Source of the DNA: Pieris napi
Lineage: Eukaryota > Arthropoda > Insecta > Lepidoptera > Pieridae
Assembly (NCBI RefSeq): GCF_905475465.1
Contig: NC_062248.1
Coordinates: forward strand, 11,656,001-11,720,000
Length of the DNA stretch: 64,000 bases
Direction: 5' to 3'
In this document: one piece after another, positions 10,144 to 21,030 of the stretch
Position numbering within the stretch: position 1 is the first letter of the stretch
Layout: each line of letters starts with the position of its first letter
Made by a program: the position numbers and the translations under genes
Notes under the pieces: generated by a model
Seen by the model: only the letters and a program-made list of their open reading frames with translations
What the model was told of the DNA's origin: nothing
The model's database searches: none

Positions 10144-10295
10144 TGTACAATAAAACACCAATCCCAGGGCTGAGACTATTTAATACAAAAAACAATTGAG
10201 ATACTTATACTATTTTTGAATCATAACGCTACCGCGATTCAAGGAACCACAGGCGACATCTATTTGTTGAACATATAACTATAATTGTTTAAACA
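10144..10295 (-). repeat. BEL LTR (5' LTR of the element), 152 bp
   Basis: Same 152 bp as 4315-4466. It ends in ...tttaaaca and is followed directly by the gattg target copy. Confidence 0.96.
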
Positions 10296-10300
10296 GATTG
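10296..10300. repeat. target-site duplication of the BEL element, right copy (gattg)
   Basis: Matches 4310-4314. Removing 4315-10300 rejoins the LINE ORF2 frame exactly. Confidence 0.92.
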
Positions 10301-11375
10301 TGTCCAACACGAGACCTTAATCGGGAAACTCCGCCATTATGGCATCAAGAATACCGCACTGAATCTTCTGACTTCCTATTTACACGGAAGAACTCAGAAG
10401 GTTGAAGTGAATGGTAAGAGGTCCTCTGGGTCGGCAGTAGATATGGGGGTACCACAGGGCTCAATTCTTGGCCCTTTCCTCTTTCTTGTTTATATAAATG
10501 ATCTACCTTTCATGGTAGAGAGAAAACATCAGATAGTTTTGTTTGCTGATGACACGTCCTTGATTTTTAAAATCAAACGACAAATAACAAATTTTGACGA
10601 TGTGAACAATGCTCTGTCTTCGATTGTCCATTGGTTTAGTATGAATAACCTTCTACTTAATGCAAAAAAGACAAAATGCATTAAATTTTGTGCAAAAAAT
10701 TCAAGGATTATGGATACTAGACCAATTATAAACGGTGAGGAATTGAATCTGGATGATACAACTGTATTTCTCGGAATCACCTTGGATTCAAAACTTCAGT
10801 GGTCCCCTCATATTAACGGATTGGCGAAGAGACTTAGTTCTGCAGCCTACGCGGTTAAAAAAATTCGCTCTCTAACTGATGTCGATACAGCTAGACTTGT
10901 TTATTTTAGTTACTTTCATAGCTTAATGACTTATGGCTTATTATTATGGGGTCATGCTGCTGATGTCGAAACTATTTTCATCCTGCAGAAGAGGGCTATT
11001 CGTGCAATCTATAATTTAAAATGTAGGGAATCTCTTAGAGATAAATTCAAGGAAATTAATATACTTACCTTTCCCTCGCAATATATTTATGAAAATATTA
11101 TGTATGTATACAAAAATAGTGATAAGTTTACTAGAATAGAACATACGCACAATGTTAATACACGGAACAAACGCAGGCTGCAATTTCCCCGTACTAGACT
11201 ATCTAAAGTTAGTAATTCTTTTTTGGGGAAAGGGATACTCTTCTTTAATAAAATCCCAGAAGCTCTTTTATCACTGCCTTTCAATAAATTTAAGAAATGT
11301 ATTAAAGAAAAGCTGTGTAAAAAGGCTTACTATAAAGTCAACGATTATCTAATTGATAAAAGGGCCTGGGACTAG
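10301..11375 (+). CDS. LINE ORF2, 3' part: reverse transcriptase core and C-terminus
   Basis: Continues the frame interrupted at 4314. It carries the conserved blocks MGVPQGSILGPFLFLVYIND and LFADDTS (catalytic Asp pair), then the thumb region with FLGITLDSKLQWSPHI. The C-terminal part has YFHSLMTYGLLLWG and QKRAIRAIYN, typical of CR1/jockey-type enzymes. Together with 2480-4314 it makes 2910 nt, exactly 970 codons including the stop TAG, with no other lesion. The first ATG in this part (10407) is internal to the protein. The codons between 10301 and 10407 are also RT sequence in the same frame. Confidence 0.92.
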
Positions 11376-11613
11376 TGCTAGACAGGCTACTTCTAATTAA
11401 TTTGCGATATTTGTTATAAATAAGTGTTTTTTGATGATTTGCTGTTTTAAAAGAGTACCGAGAGTTTTTTACGCCGGCTTTTTCTCTCGGCCTACACCCT
11501 CTGTCTTCTTTGCCGATGAGTAGGGATGCCTTCAAATTTAATGACGTGGAATAAGTGATACATGTATCTTACGTTCCATAATAAACATATTTTATTTTTA
11601 TTTATTTTATTTT
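11376..11613 (+). other. LINE 3' UTR and tail
   Basis: Contains a block (ttttaaaagagtaccgagag, then a ttttttacgccggc string) and a second block (gtgatacatgtatcttacg, then ttccataataaac), both of which recur at 36518-36625. It ends in a T/A-rich tail with AATAAA at about 11579. Confidence 0.75.
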
Positions 11614-11619
11614 ATAACT

Positions 11620-12650
11620 GAATTGTGATGAAACTGACAAAACATTCCTAAGATGCTTTTCCCCCAAAACATTCCTGAGATTTCTTAATAACTAATTAAA
11701 AAATTACGCTTGAATATTCATTCGGGCTGTGGTGTAAATTAATAACGTAATAAATAGAAAAACTTGTTTTAATTAAGTTGATAGTTTCCCCGACGCGAGT
11801 GCCCTCTGTCAGCCATATTTTAATATAACTTTGCTTCAATTACGCGCTTCTTGCATAACTTAGCATCATACTTTCTTTAGTTTGATGTAAAAATTAATCC
11901 ACTGACAAACTGTCCGAGACCGATTCTTCAATATTCATTTTAGGTATCTTTATTTAATTCTTACCTTCTAAGTTTATTAAAATGTTATTTATTCATGTAT
12001 AGTTATAAGTCTCCTAATAAGGAAATATCTTAACCCTGTAACAAGTTTTAATAGGCACTAAGTGTGTGTTTATTCCTTAAATTCAATATAGACACAGAAC
12101 GAATTTATCATACTGCTCAACCGTAACGCTTCTAAATGGCGAAATATATTTGTAAATTTTGGTTTAAACATCTTTGGTACTTGAACTGTGTTACAAAGTT
12201 TTGTTTAAATTACAATTAGCCTTGAACTTCTTAATAGAAATCTCTAAAACTTATAAAAAGCATAGTTATCGATTAACTCTTGAATCGCTTAGGAAATGCA
12301 AATTGCATCCGCTTTTCATTTTAATAATATCTACAAGTCTGTAAACACTTTTGTCGCCATTTAAAATACAATATTAACATTTGGACTTACATTATATTTG
12401 ACTTGCGTGATTTAATAATTTATTTCAAATACATTCTGAATTGTTAAAGAAAACGAGTAAATCCAAACAAATCGGTGGGAAATAGTTCTATCAAATGCAC
12501 AATGAAATTATAAATAACGTTTTCTCGTGAAGTAATGAAACGAATCAAGGATCATCAGGCTCGCTTCAATGTCATTGCTTGTGGCGGCGTCCATGCGTCG
12601 GGTTGTCTCTCTCCCTAAAATATGGCGAGGGGGCCGATGGCTGGCCATGC
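11620..12650. other. AT-rich sequence with nothing recognised
   Basis: No frame of interest on either strand. I looked here on the - strand for a terminal His-rich exon of the 14-28 kb gene and saw none. Confidence 0.6.
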
Positions 12651-12659
12651 GTCATACTC

Positions 12660-12955
12660 GTGAACGGGTGCTACTTGTGCTGAACGGGTCATATTTGAAT
12701 TCGTGTTTGCGGTGATGCTCCTATTTCACCATGCCTCCATGTTTTTAATTTATTTTATTATTATTTATTACTTAAGATGTCATGTGGAACAAGGTGTAAT
12801 GGTTGCAGCTCCTTACAGACGTTGTGTAAAAAAAAAGTTGGCGATTAAAAAGAGTGGCGGAGAGTTTATTGCTAATTCTTCTCTTTCATTCTACGCCCTT
12901 GATTTGAGAACTGGCAGTAAATGTAAAATTAGAAGCATTTAATGTATTTTTCTTT
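12660..12955 (+). mobile_element. LINE 3'-end fragment (TTGGCGATTAAAAAGAGTGG family)
   Basis: Shares with 20815-21030 the string ttacttaagatgtcatgtg and with both 20815-21030 and 23322-23515 the string ttggcgattaaaaagagt, then ggagagtttatt. Such strings are common 3' ends of lepidopteran LINEs. The short open frame at 12703-12942 is incidental. Confidence 0.6.
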
Positions 12956-13449
12956 TGACGATATAAGACATATTTTTTCATTAGCGCACAATGAGATATT
13001 TAAGTAAACGTTTTGTAAGAGTCTTCGAAACATCAGCCTGTTTTAGTCACGAACCATGACCGAAATATGGAAATCTTTTCGCTTCACTGACAAGATCAAC
13101 GAGTGATCCGTAACTGTAAACATTTGACTTTAATTGATTTTTCTTTGCAATAAGTTGAAGGTCTGTAATAAAATTACTGTTTTGTGTTTATTATTCACTT
13201 GCGTCATACATAAATGATAGTCGTTCGCAGGGGTTCAAACGCACAAGATTAATTTTTAGGTTATTAGACACTGTTTCAAACTTGTTACTGAAATAGAAAC
13301 AAATTTTCAGTGTCAGTTAACCACTAATATTTTTCAATAGATTTAAACCGGAATTCACAACCATGTTTACATGAATCGTTCTGACAGAGTTACCAACGAT
13401 TGTAATAAACCACACGAAACCGCCAGTTATAATGTAACGAATTTGAGCT

Positions 13450-14153
13450 CATTCCGCTTGAGCGATTCAACGAAGAGCGAGTCGAATCGTCGACGTCACT
13501 TTCCGTGCGGCTTGATCCCTTGGCGTTGCGTTGAAACGTGGGGTCTCTCTGCATCTTCTACCGCATTTATCATGGAGAGTGTTCAGAGGAGTTTTTCGGA
13601 CTAATACCAGCCCTGCGATTCTGTAACTCACTTCACGAACTCACACAGCGGTTTTCGCATCGGCGGTCTCTCACAAATCAGTCGTGAAGCAGTCATTTTA
13701 TGATTTGGCATTCTGATAAACAATAAAGTATAAGCTCCCACCTTTTCAGAATGCCAAATCATAAAATGACTGCTTCACGACTGATTTGAGAGCGACCGCC
13801 GACGCGAAAACCGCTGTGTGAGTTCGTGAACTGAGTTACAGAATCGCAGGGCTGCAACTGTATTTCATTATCGGACGTCAAGGCAGAATCCCATCCGTAT
13901 CACCTCGGCGTCCGTCCTTCCACAACTGAGCGTTTCTTAAGGAAGTTTTTCCCTAGCCACCGCCACTATGGGGACCAGCTGCCCATTGAAGTATTTCCGA
14001 ACCATTTCAACGGGTCCATCAAGAAAAGAGCGTACCAATTCTTAAAAGGCGGGCAACGCACTTGCGAGCCTTCTGGCAATGTGAGTGTCCATGGGCGGCG
14101 TATCACTTAACAACAGGTGAGCCTCCTGCCCGGTTGCCTCCTATTTCATAAAA
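13450..14153 (+). mobile_element. Jockey-like LINE 3' end (RT C-terminus), interrupted by a foldback MITE
   Basis: Homologous along its length to 32080-32700: gattcaacgaagagcg, then tctaccgcatttatcatgga, tgttcagagga, and the shared end aaaagagcgtaccaattctt followed by gtccatgggcgg. The foldback element at 13608-13854 splits it. In the intact family the frame encodes an RT C-terminus of the RRDVGSLCIFYRIYHGECS type. Frames are broken here. Confidence 0.8.
13608..13854. mobile_element. foldback MITE (long inverted repeat), copy 1
   Basis: Two arms of about 110 bp are near-perfect reverse complements. Left terminus cagccctgcgattctgtaac, right terminus gaatcgcagggctg, with a short centre around cataaataaagt-like bases. 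Other copies are at 36211-36394 and 62751-63012. A transcript would fold into a long hairpin. Superfamily unknown; no clear target duplication. Confidence 0.88.
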
Positions 14154-14199
14154 AAAATATATATGCACTAAATATAAATTTAAATATGTAGAAACATAC

Positions 14200-14364
14200 C
14201 GCTGAGTGTTCATTTTCATTATGATGTCCTCCGTAATTCTCTTCTTCAGCAGAATCACCATCCTCTTCAAAGAACTCTACTCGTTTCTCATACTCATCTT
14301 TTTTATGAATGTCGTGACTACCTTTTGTGCTATGTCCTTTGGAATGCTTGCCTGATTCTTCATA
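14200..14364 (-). CDS. Exon 4 of secreted His-rich protein gene
   Basis: 165 bp, phase 0 at both ends. The acceptor ends TTTCTATCACAG just above 14364 and the donor GTATGT starts at 14199. It encodes YEESGKHSKGHSTKGSHDIH, then KKDEYEKRVEFFEEDGDSAE and EENYGGHHNENEHSA (55 codons). The KG-S-H-IHKKDEYEK-FFEED pattern is like the arthropod histidine-rich DUF4779 type, from memory. It is joined upstream to exon 3 (14917-15075). No stop codon falls before the donor and no later exon was found down to position 1, where the LINE lies, so the gene appears to continue past the window. Confidence 0.78.
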
Positions 14365-14434
14365 CTGTGATAGAAACATAATTGAGTTCACAATATTTGG
14401 TAAAGTACTTAATCGATTAATAAAAAAATAAAAA

Positions 14435-14726
14435 ATAAATCAGTGACGCTACAACCTCTTTAGGTCTTGGCCTCAGATTTCTGAATCTGTTTCATGATCA
14501 TTTTTAAATCTAATTGGCAAGTAGGTGATCAGCCTCCAGTGCTTGACACACGCCGTCGACATTTTGGGTCTAACACATGTGGGTTTCCTCACGATGTTTT
14601 CCTTTACCGTTCGAGCAAATGTTAAATGCGCACATTGCAAGAAAGTCCATTAGTGCACAGCCGGGGATCGAACCTACGACATCAGGTATGAGAGTCGCAC
14701 GCTGAAGCCACTAGGCCAATACTGCA
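14435..14726 (-). mobile_element. tRNA-derived SINE, family A, copy 1
   Basis: On the - strand: a tRNA-like head with A-box (GGCCTAGTGGCTTCAGCG) and B-box (GGTTCGATCCC), a body with TTAACATTTGCTCGAACGG, and a 3' end GGTTGTAGCGTCACTG followed by AT-rich tail. It lies between exons 3 and 4 of the host gene. Confidence 0.85.
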
Positions 14727-14916
14727 GCTAATTGAGTAATTACTAAACATTAAAAATATCGAATATTACTGTCAATTAATCTAAGGTAACATGCAGGAAG
14801 CAGATATTTGTATGTCTGTTTAACTGCCCATGTATCACAGACACGTTAGATCCCTTGGCGATAGTAAAGGTCTGCCCAAGTGAATTTAATTAGAGATAAA
14901 AAAAAGGAAATCATAC

Positions 14917-15075
14917 TTTAGCATGTTTCTTTCCATGTTCCTCGTGATGGTGGTCTCCATAATGCTCCTTCTCATCATGGTGGCTCTTGTCCACGCCTCC
15001 TTCATCCTTGTATTTCTTGAGATGATCTTCCTTGTCGTGATGACCCTTGCTGGTCTTCGTGTCATCGTGGTGGCC
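14917..15075 (-). CDS. Exon 3 of secreted His-rich protein gene
   Basis: 159 bp, phase 0 at both ends. The acceptor is ATCTGTCAG and the donor GTATGA. It encodes 53 residues, about a quarter of them His: GHHDDTKTSKGHHDKEDH, then a Lys/Asp stretch, then SHHDEKEHYGDHHHEEHGKK. Clusters such as GHHD and DHHHEEH could bind Zn, Cu or Ca; this is inference from composition. The frame also runs open into the upstream intron (to 15204), but the acceptor at 15076-15078 and phase matching with exon 2 favour the shorter exon. Confidence 0.8.
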
Positions 15076-15209
15076 CTGACAGATTACATGATAAATATAT
15101 AAAAAATATGATTTACATAGATGCTCTGTACATAGATAACAAAATTTGAAGATACAACAATACAATTTTTTATAATTAATCAATCTGAATGTACCTCTTA
15201 GCAAATAAA

Positions 15210-16740
15210 CGATTCATTATTATTAACTAAGCTGAAACTACTTGTTAAATTATTAGCTACTGTAGGATTCTTTAAATTACTCCATCAAAGAGAACACCAA
15301 TCATCGGGTGAAATACAACAAATAGATTATTATCTGATTACTAACAGTTAAAGTTTATTTACACAGTTTAATTATAAACAAAAACATAAACGGTTTTATT
15401 TACATTATCTAAAATAATCTTTCATTAATTCCAGAGTAAACACAATTTTGCAGAAAGAGACTTATTTATGTCTCAAACCTTATTTTGTTTTATGAATAAA
15501 GGTTAAGTCAGTTACCTTTCCTTTACTTAATTTTGTTAATTTTTTATATTATAAAGCAACAAAGTGTAAATAAATAAATAAATCTTGTAACAAGATTAAA
15601 GAGTTTATAACAATTCAATCATTACTGAACCTAGATGTAAAAGTTAATAATAATTAACTTACTAAGTTAAAGTTCTATTACTACGTTTTATACAGTTATA
15701 CGATAGGAATCGACGAGCGATATTTGTATTTTTCGTTTAATACGCATTGCAAATCACTTTTAGATTTAATTGACTAATAAATCAACTATCAAAATTATTT
15801 TTTTGTTAAGTCTATTTGAAATATTTTTGGACTATAGTTCGACCCCAACACCTTTTTTTGAAATAATTATAAGAAACGGTTATAGCTGTGAGAACTCGGA
15901 AGAGAAAAACAAATGAAAATGTATACAAACAAGAAGTAATTTTCTTGTATCCTACTAACTACCTTGTAATATATAAATATTTTTTCATAATATTTTATGC
16001 ATAATGAATTTGTCTGAAAATGTCTTAATTAGTTATATTCGTTACTCTGCGTTGTTTATCTACAAAACAAATGATAATAATTATTCAAAGCATCTTCGTA
16101 TCGTGTTTCTGAAGAAAAAAACAGTACAGACCACACATCTTTGGGGAATGAATTGAAATATCGTGAAATCTATTAGCTCATCAATAGGGCAAAGATGATT
16201 CTTATGACATAAATATCATTTTTATTTACCTATGTGATTAGGATTTTTAGAGTGTCATCTGAAATATATATGTTTTCATCATATCAACAAAAATTCATAT
16301 TATAATTTCAAATACCTATGTATATATATTATTCATATATAACGTGTAATATAAAATCGTAATTCCAAAACCGGTGTTATGGAATATTTGTGTCATTATT
16401 TACGCTGTGAAAAAGGACACTTGTTTTAACATTATACTGATAAATTAATACTGCATATTGTATTATTAATACGACCAAAACCTCATATAATTCATTAAAT
16501 GTGTTTTAAAGCCGACTTTTAACCAAAGTATAAAACTGTATATGTTTATTATTGATGTTGTCCAGACGGCTCGTTAATATTTAATAGGTACTTATTGTTA
16601 AAAGTTTGTATACATTTAGATGATCTAAACTACTATAGCGAAGTCACAACAACACGAAACAATAGCTAATTAGATCAGAAGATTTAATCAATTGTCTCAG
16701 ACAAAGACAATAGATTTGCTTAAACTCAAAGATTAAAACA
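15210..16740. other. Intron 2 sequence, AT-rich, nothing recognised
   Basis: Lies in the large intron between exons 2 and 3 of the His-rich gene. No coding or repeat family recognised. Confidence 0.5.
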
Positions 16741-16959
16741 AAATACATCTTTTGTTTAAGTCTTTCTCTTGTGGTATGGCTCTAGCCTAAGCTCTTCAGA
16801 AAAATATAACCTTGAAATACCATCAGATAACTTGTCCCTGGCGAATCCTTTAAGGTATCATAGTGAGGTTATAGTATTTACTTCCTGTCCCTATCCGCTT
16901 AGCTCCTCTATTTTCCTTTAAATCTCCACTATACAAGACCTTTTGACATCGTATGCCTT

Positions 16960-17520
16960 ACTTTCCTATTAACTGTGTTACCATCCTGTATAAATTGCTC
17001 AATATAAATCATATACAGAGCAGTGACCTCTTACACGATATTAAAATTGACATTGCCCTTACTAATTCCCTAGGTTTAAAATCAACAACATTTTCCAAAT
17101 TCCTTCTGCCAAAACCAACTTAGGAGTTCAGGCACCTCTCGTTCGAACTCTTCGCGATTTTAACGGATTGAGCACAGCTTATCCGGAGATGGATACCTAT
17201 ATTCGGTAGTGGGCTGATCGGTTTTAGAGAAAGCATTGTGTTGGGTGCCTTTCTCGAACATAATTCGCTGTTGTGCTGATGATTTTTCTTTTTTTTCTGC
17301 TTTAAATGCCAACAAATTTCCATAATTTTATTTTGTTTTATTGTGTGCTTGTATTATCTTGTATATGTTAAAATTTTTAATTTTAAAGTTTAATTTCTAT
17401 TTTTTTTGGTGAAACTTATGTTTACTTTAATTGTCACACATTTTAGATGTATGATTTTGTAAAATAATTAGTAGATTTAGTACTGTGTGTGATGTCGTAA
17501 GCGTAATAACTAAATAAATA
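16960..17520 (+). mobile_element. Degenerate LINE fragment (RT C-terminus and 3' tail)
   Basis: One frame reads NHIQSSDLLHDIKIDIALT, then NSLGLKSTTFSKFLLPKPT, and after a shift RTLRDFNGLSTAYP-like residues, the usual end of jockey/L2-type reverse transcriptases. An A/T-rich 3' region follows, ending in TAAATAAATAAAC. Heavily mutated. Confidence 0.5.
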
Positions 17521-17529
17521 AACTGTTCT

Positions 17530-18500
17530 AACTGAAATTTATCGTCATTTTTTTATTGTCCTTTTCACTATCTATATTATTATGTTTTATTGCTTTGCTT
17601 TGTTCCATTATTAGAAGTAAGTTTATTGCATTGTTTATTCCACTATCGAAGTAATTGTAAAACTGTATTTCTTGCTTACACTTGTAAGTAAACTTATAAA
17701 TATAGCAGAAACCCAGGAACCCCACAATGGGAAATGGATCATACATTTCTGCGTGCATTGAGAGGGCTTGACTCGGAAACGCATTTTAAATTAAATTAAG
17801 TACCTCTTCCTCTAGATCATGGTCTGTGCGTTGCTTGTAAGAAAAAGAATTGTCGTTGTTATAAATAATATTGTAAACTAAGCTTCTAAAGACTGCTTAT
17901 TTAATCACATACATTATTATCTATTCAATGGGTTAATGAAAAAATATTTGTAGGATTATTATACAATTTTTTTAAACAACTGATTAATAGATTGTTTAAT
18001 TCTTGATTGTTATCACATATGGCTATATAAAAGCAGACACCGATTAAACGTCTATAAAAAATTCTGTCTTCTTTTGCCTTCTGTGCATTCACATATTTAA
18101 AGTGCATTCAGCCACAAAGGTGAGTCACAACACGTGGAAACAGAAGTAAGCTATCAATATGATTTAGTAAAAATTTCCTTAAAATTAATTTTCAAAAGTT
18201 AAGCACATTATTCGATGTCGCTTTTAACCATGCACATTTAACTTACGGAATCAAACCACGGTTTTATTCTCAAAAGTTTATAAAAATATTCCAACGGCGT
18301 ATTGTTCGCAGGTTGCCATACTTCAATATTCTTTTTTCTCTTGAAAAAAATATATAATTATTTCACGAACTGCTCTACTACATAGAGTGTTAATTTGCAA
18401 GTATTTTCCAACAAAGTTTATTATAATATTGTGATTGACTACTACTATTACAACGGGCAGTTGGATACTAAGAAAAAAAGAAAATGCGTTTCAAATTAAA
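17530..18500. other. AT-rich intron sequence, nothing recognised
   Basis: Short open frames at 17528-17758 and 17925-18107 on the - strand show no domain and no sensible splice context. Confidence 0.5.
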
Positions 18501-18504
18501 TTAA

Positions 18505-18660
18505 TCTCTGTTAGATAGTACTGGTGTCCCCAGAGCTGGTGCTTTCCTCGCTCAACGCATAAGTACCAGCAAGAAAATGCTGCCAGCGTTAAAGGTACAC
18601 TGCCATAGGGACCAAACATTCTAAATTAGTTTAATTTATGTTATTATTATTATTAGTATG
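18505..18660 (+). mobile_element. L1-like LINE 3' end, copy 1
   Basis: Shares gagctggtgctttcctcgct and atgctgccagcgttaaagg with 21930-22140 and 57434-57620. The frame reads STGVPRAGAFLAQRIS, like the end of an L1-type lepidopteran RT. Confidence 0.65.
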
Positions 18661-19318
18661 TAGGCTGAGAATATTGTAATTACTGTATATTTTTGGAGTT
18701 TTATTATATTACTGTTTGTTTGTGATTGGTTAACAAAAACGCCACACGCTACTGCACCATTTGACGAATCACAATTAAGCGACACCCACCATAGTTTAGT
18801 TTTGTATTCTAATACTGCTAATATTTTTTTAAAGGAAAATATTTATTCCACAAAATATTCGCAAAGCACAAGTTGTTTGTCCAATAAGTAATAACGATAG
18901 ATATCCATTTCAATATTGTGAAAAGACATCCAAAAGGCGACGAAGAATTCTAAGTTTTCGGCATCATATTGAAAAAACTATATCGAAATTGGCTGTCCAA
19001 CGGGTTTTTGTTAGGGAGCGCTAATAATCCCCACCCAAAAAATCTTTATTACAGTTGTGTCATAAAATATCTTGTATCAGCACTATTAGAAGTAAAATTG
19101 ACCAAAGCCGTAAATAGTCGGTTGGTATCACTCAAATTGCTTTAATATGTTACGGCGCGTAATGATATTGCCGCGTTCGCTGGATGTATCATAATCTGTC
19201 TGATTAACGTGTTGATATACGACACCGCTCTACGATATTTAGATATTTCCGTATTGTATTTTGTTTTAGGAGTATGTTATGAGTTACGCTTATGACTTGA
19301 AATGTAAAAAAATAAGTA

Positions 19319-19603
19319 AATCAGTGGGTGCTACAACACTTTTTAGGTCTGGGCTTCAGAATTCTGTATCTGTTTCATGATCATTTGTCAATTTATTAGG
19401 CAAGTAGGTGAACAGCCTCCTGTGCCTGACACACGCCGTCGAATTTTTGGGTCTAAGGCAAGCCGGTTTCCTCACGATGTTTCCTTCACCGTTCGAGCGA
19501 ATGTTAAATGCGCACATAGAAAGAAAGTCCATTGGTACACAGCCGAGATTTGAACTTACGACCTCAGGGATGAGAGTCACACTGGAACCACTAGGCCAAC
19601 ACT
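19319..19603 (-). mobile_element. tRNA-derived SINE, family A, copy 2
   Basis: Full length, same head, body and tail order as the copy at 14435-14726. The B-box is diverged (ATTTGAAC on the + strand). Confidence 0.85.
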
Positions 19604-19609
19604 AGTTTT

Positions 19610-20380
19610 TGAATGTACTTACTACTTACATTAAATAAGTTCTAACGTATTTGTTTAATTTGTATAATATTGGTCGAATTCCAGGCAGACATAGTTGCAC
19701 TAAATAATTATTTACTGATTGATTAAAGAAAGAGCTCATTAGTATTATCTAGGCTAGTTAACAAATAATGGGTACATTTTTCTAAAGGACGTACACAGTA
19801 CAAAAGGTGAACACAACTTTTCAGTTAGAACCTATTACAGCTGTGCATTTTAAACTTTATTTGGTTGCTCACGAATTGAACTCTAAGACGGTCTTTAAAT
19901 CTTCTTAATTAAGCGTATGTCCAATCGCAAATTACCGCTTTTGCTTTTGTGAAATAATAAAAATATTCGCCATAATAACAAAACAAATCTCTTACAAATT
20001 AGTTTGTACCCATGCGGTTATGAGCTATTGATTTTCCTCATAAATAATGATACTAAATCATAAAACTGGGAGACGCTGCAGGGGGGACTTATTACGTCTT
20101 GTATGAGGAAGGGAACGTACATCATTACAGTATTTTCCTCTAAAAATAGGCCAATTTTGAATTATTTTTACTACATTGCGTGATCTTTGAGGATGCGTGC
20201 CGTGCTTCTAACAGTAAATTTTAACTATTGGAAATATCGTATTACTCTGTCTTATAATATGGTTTTTATACTTGAGTATAAAACGTAAACGTACGTAGTA
20301 AAGTATCATCTAGACCTAACTTGTTTTTGATCATCGTGTTTTGTCGAAAAATAAACCCTCAAATAAGGAAAATATTAATT
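19610..20380. other. AT-rich intron sequence, nothing recognised
   Basis: No frames, repeats or signals that I can name. Confidence 0.5.
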
Positions 20381-20382
20381 AC

Positions 20383-20480
20383 TAGCGGACCCGACAGACG
20401 TTGACATGTCTTAACTATGAACATTGATTTCGTATAATTAACTAAAAAAATATTTCAGAAACAAAGTATTTCTTAAATTA
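20383..20480 (-). mobile_element. Helitron-like 3' end
   Basis: On the - strand the sequence ends ACGTCTGTCGGGTCCGCTAG followed by T, with a small inverted repeat before CTAG. This is the usual Helitron 3' terminus. The 5' end was not found, so only the terminal part is annotated. Confidence 0.45.
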
Positions 20481-20814
20481 TAATATTGCTTTATGAATAG
20501 GTTTGTTGGTATTCCGACACGGGAACAGATGTATTTTATCAATATAATAACTCTTATCGAAGCATTTGTTTTAAACGATATTCATTTTTCTTAGACCCTC
20601 TTTGACGATATTTGCAGCACGCATTCTGTCAATGTTATGTCAAACGCCATAAGGTTACATCAAAAATGTTTGAATTGTAAAAGCGCTATGCACTGAAAAA
20701 AAATTTGCTATCGTAACAAAAGTCAGGATTACTTAATATGGTGGTTAAGTATTCTTAAATTTTCTAATTTTCCGCGCAATTTTCTTAATTGGTTCTTTCA
20801 TAAATACCACGAGA

Positions 20815-21030
20815 ATGTAAGTGCGTGCTTCTATTTTACCATGCCTGCTGAAAGCTGGTAGAGGACAAATCTTGGTTTTTAATTTATTTTATTATTGTTT
20901 ATTACTTAAGATGTCATGTGTAACATGGTGTAATGGTTGCTGTTCCTTACAAACGTTGTGTAAAACAAAAAACTTGGCGATTAAAAAGAGTGTCGGAGAG
21001 TTAATTAGCCGGTTCTTCATTTAATCAATT
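20815..21030 (+). mobile_element. LINE 3'-end fragment (TTGGCGATTAAAAAGAGTGG family)
   Basis: Carries ttacttaagatgtcatgtg and ttggcgattaaaaagagtg, also found at 12660-12955. Truncated at its 3' side. Confidence 0.6.

Larger units (their letters stand above)
4315..10295 (-). mobile_element. BEL/Pao LTR retrotransposon, nested in LINE ORF2
   Basis: The element is 5981 bp with 152-bp LTRs at both ends that I read as identical, beginning TG and ending CA. Inside, on the - strand, come a primer-binding site, gag, then protease, reverse transcriptase, RNase H and integrase, and a purine-rich tract. The order (integrase last, with the BEL/Pao DUF5641-type C-terminus) and the gag homology mark the BEL/Pao superfamily. 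There is no env-like frame between integrase and the 3' LTR (only about 200 bp). Two coding lesions are present: a gag/pol frameshift near 9240 and an in-frame TAA at 6026-6028. Identical LTRs indicate very recent insertion. Confidence 0.96.
431..11619 (+). mobile_element. CR1/L2-type non-LTR retrotransposon (LINE), split by a BEL element
   Basis: This is a two-ORF LINE: ORF1 at 873-2474, ORF2 at 2480-4314 resuming at 10301-11375, a 3' UTR, and a terminal T/A-rich (TTTTATTTTTATTTA-like) tail near 11590-11613. The hexamer ataact at 431-436 recurs at 11614-11619 and may be the target duplication. If so, the element begins with the poly-T tract at 436-462. The 5' boundary is otherwise set only by the start of a plausible 5' UTR (about 460-872). 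ORF1 lacks gag zinc knuckles and has an SGNH-like region, and ORF2 has an APE-type endonuclease; both fit the CR1/L2 superclade. Apart from the BEL insertion both ORFs are open, which indicates a young copy. Confidence 0.85.

Noticed and set aside
4315..10295. Endogenous retrovirus with env
   Set aside because: Gag, protease, RT and integrase are BEL/Pao type and there is no env-like frame before the 3' LTR.
13371..13604. 77-aa + strand frame
   Set aside because: An out-of-phase reading through the start of a jockey-like LINE fragment.
14911..15204. 97-aa frame starting at 15204 as an independent small gene
   Set aside because: Only the part from 15075 down is His-rich. A splice acceptor sits at that point and its phase fits exon 2, so the upstream part is intron.
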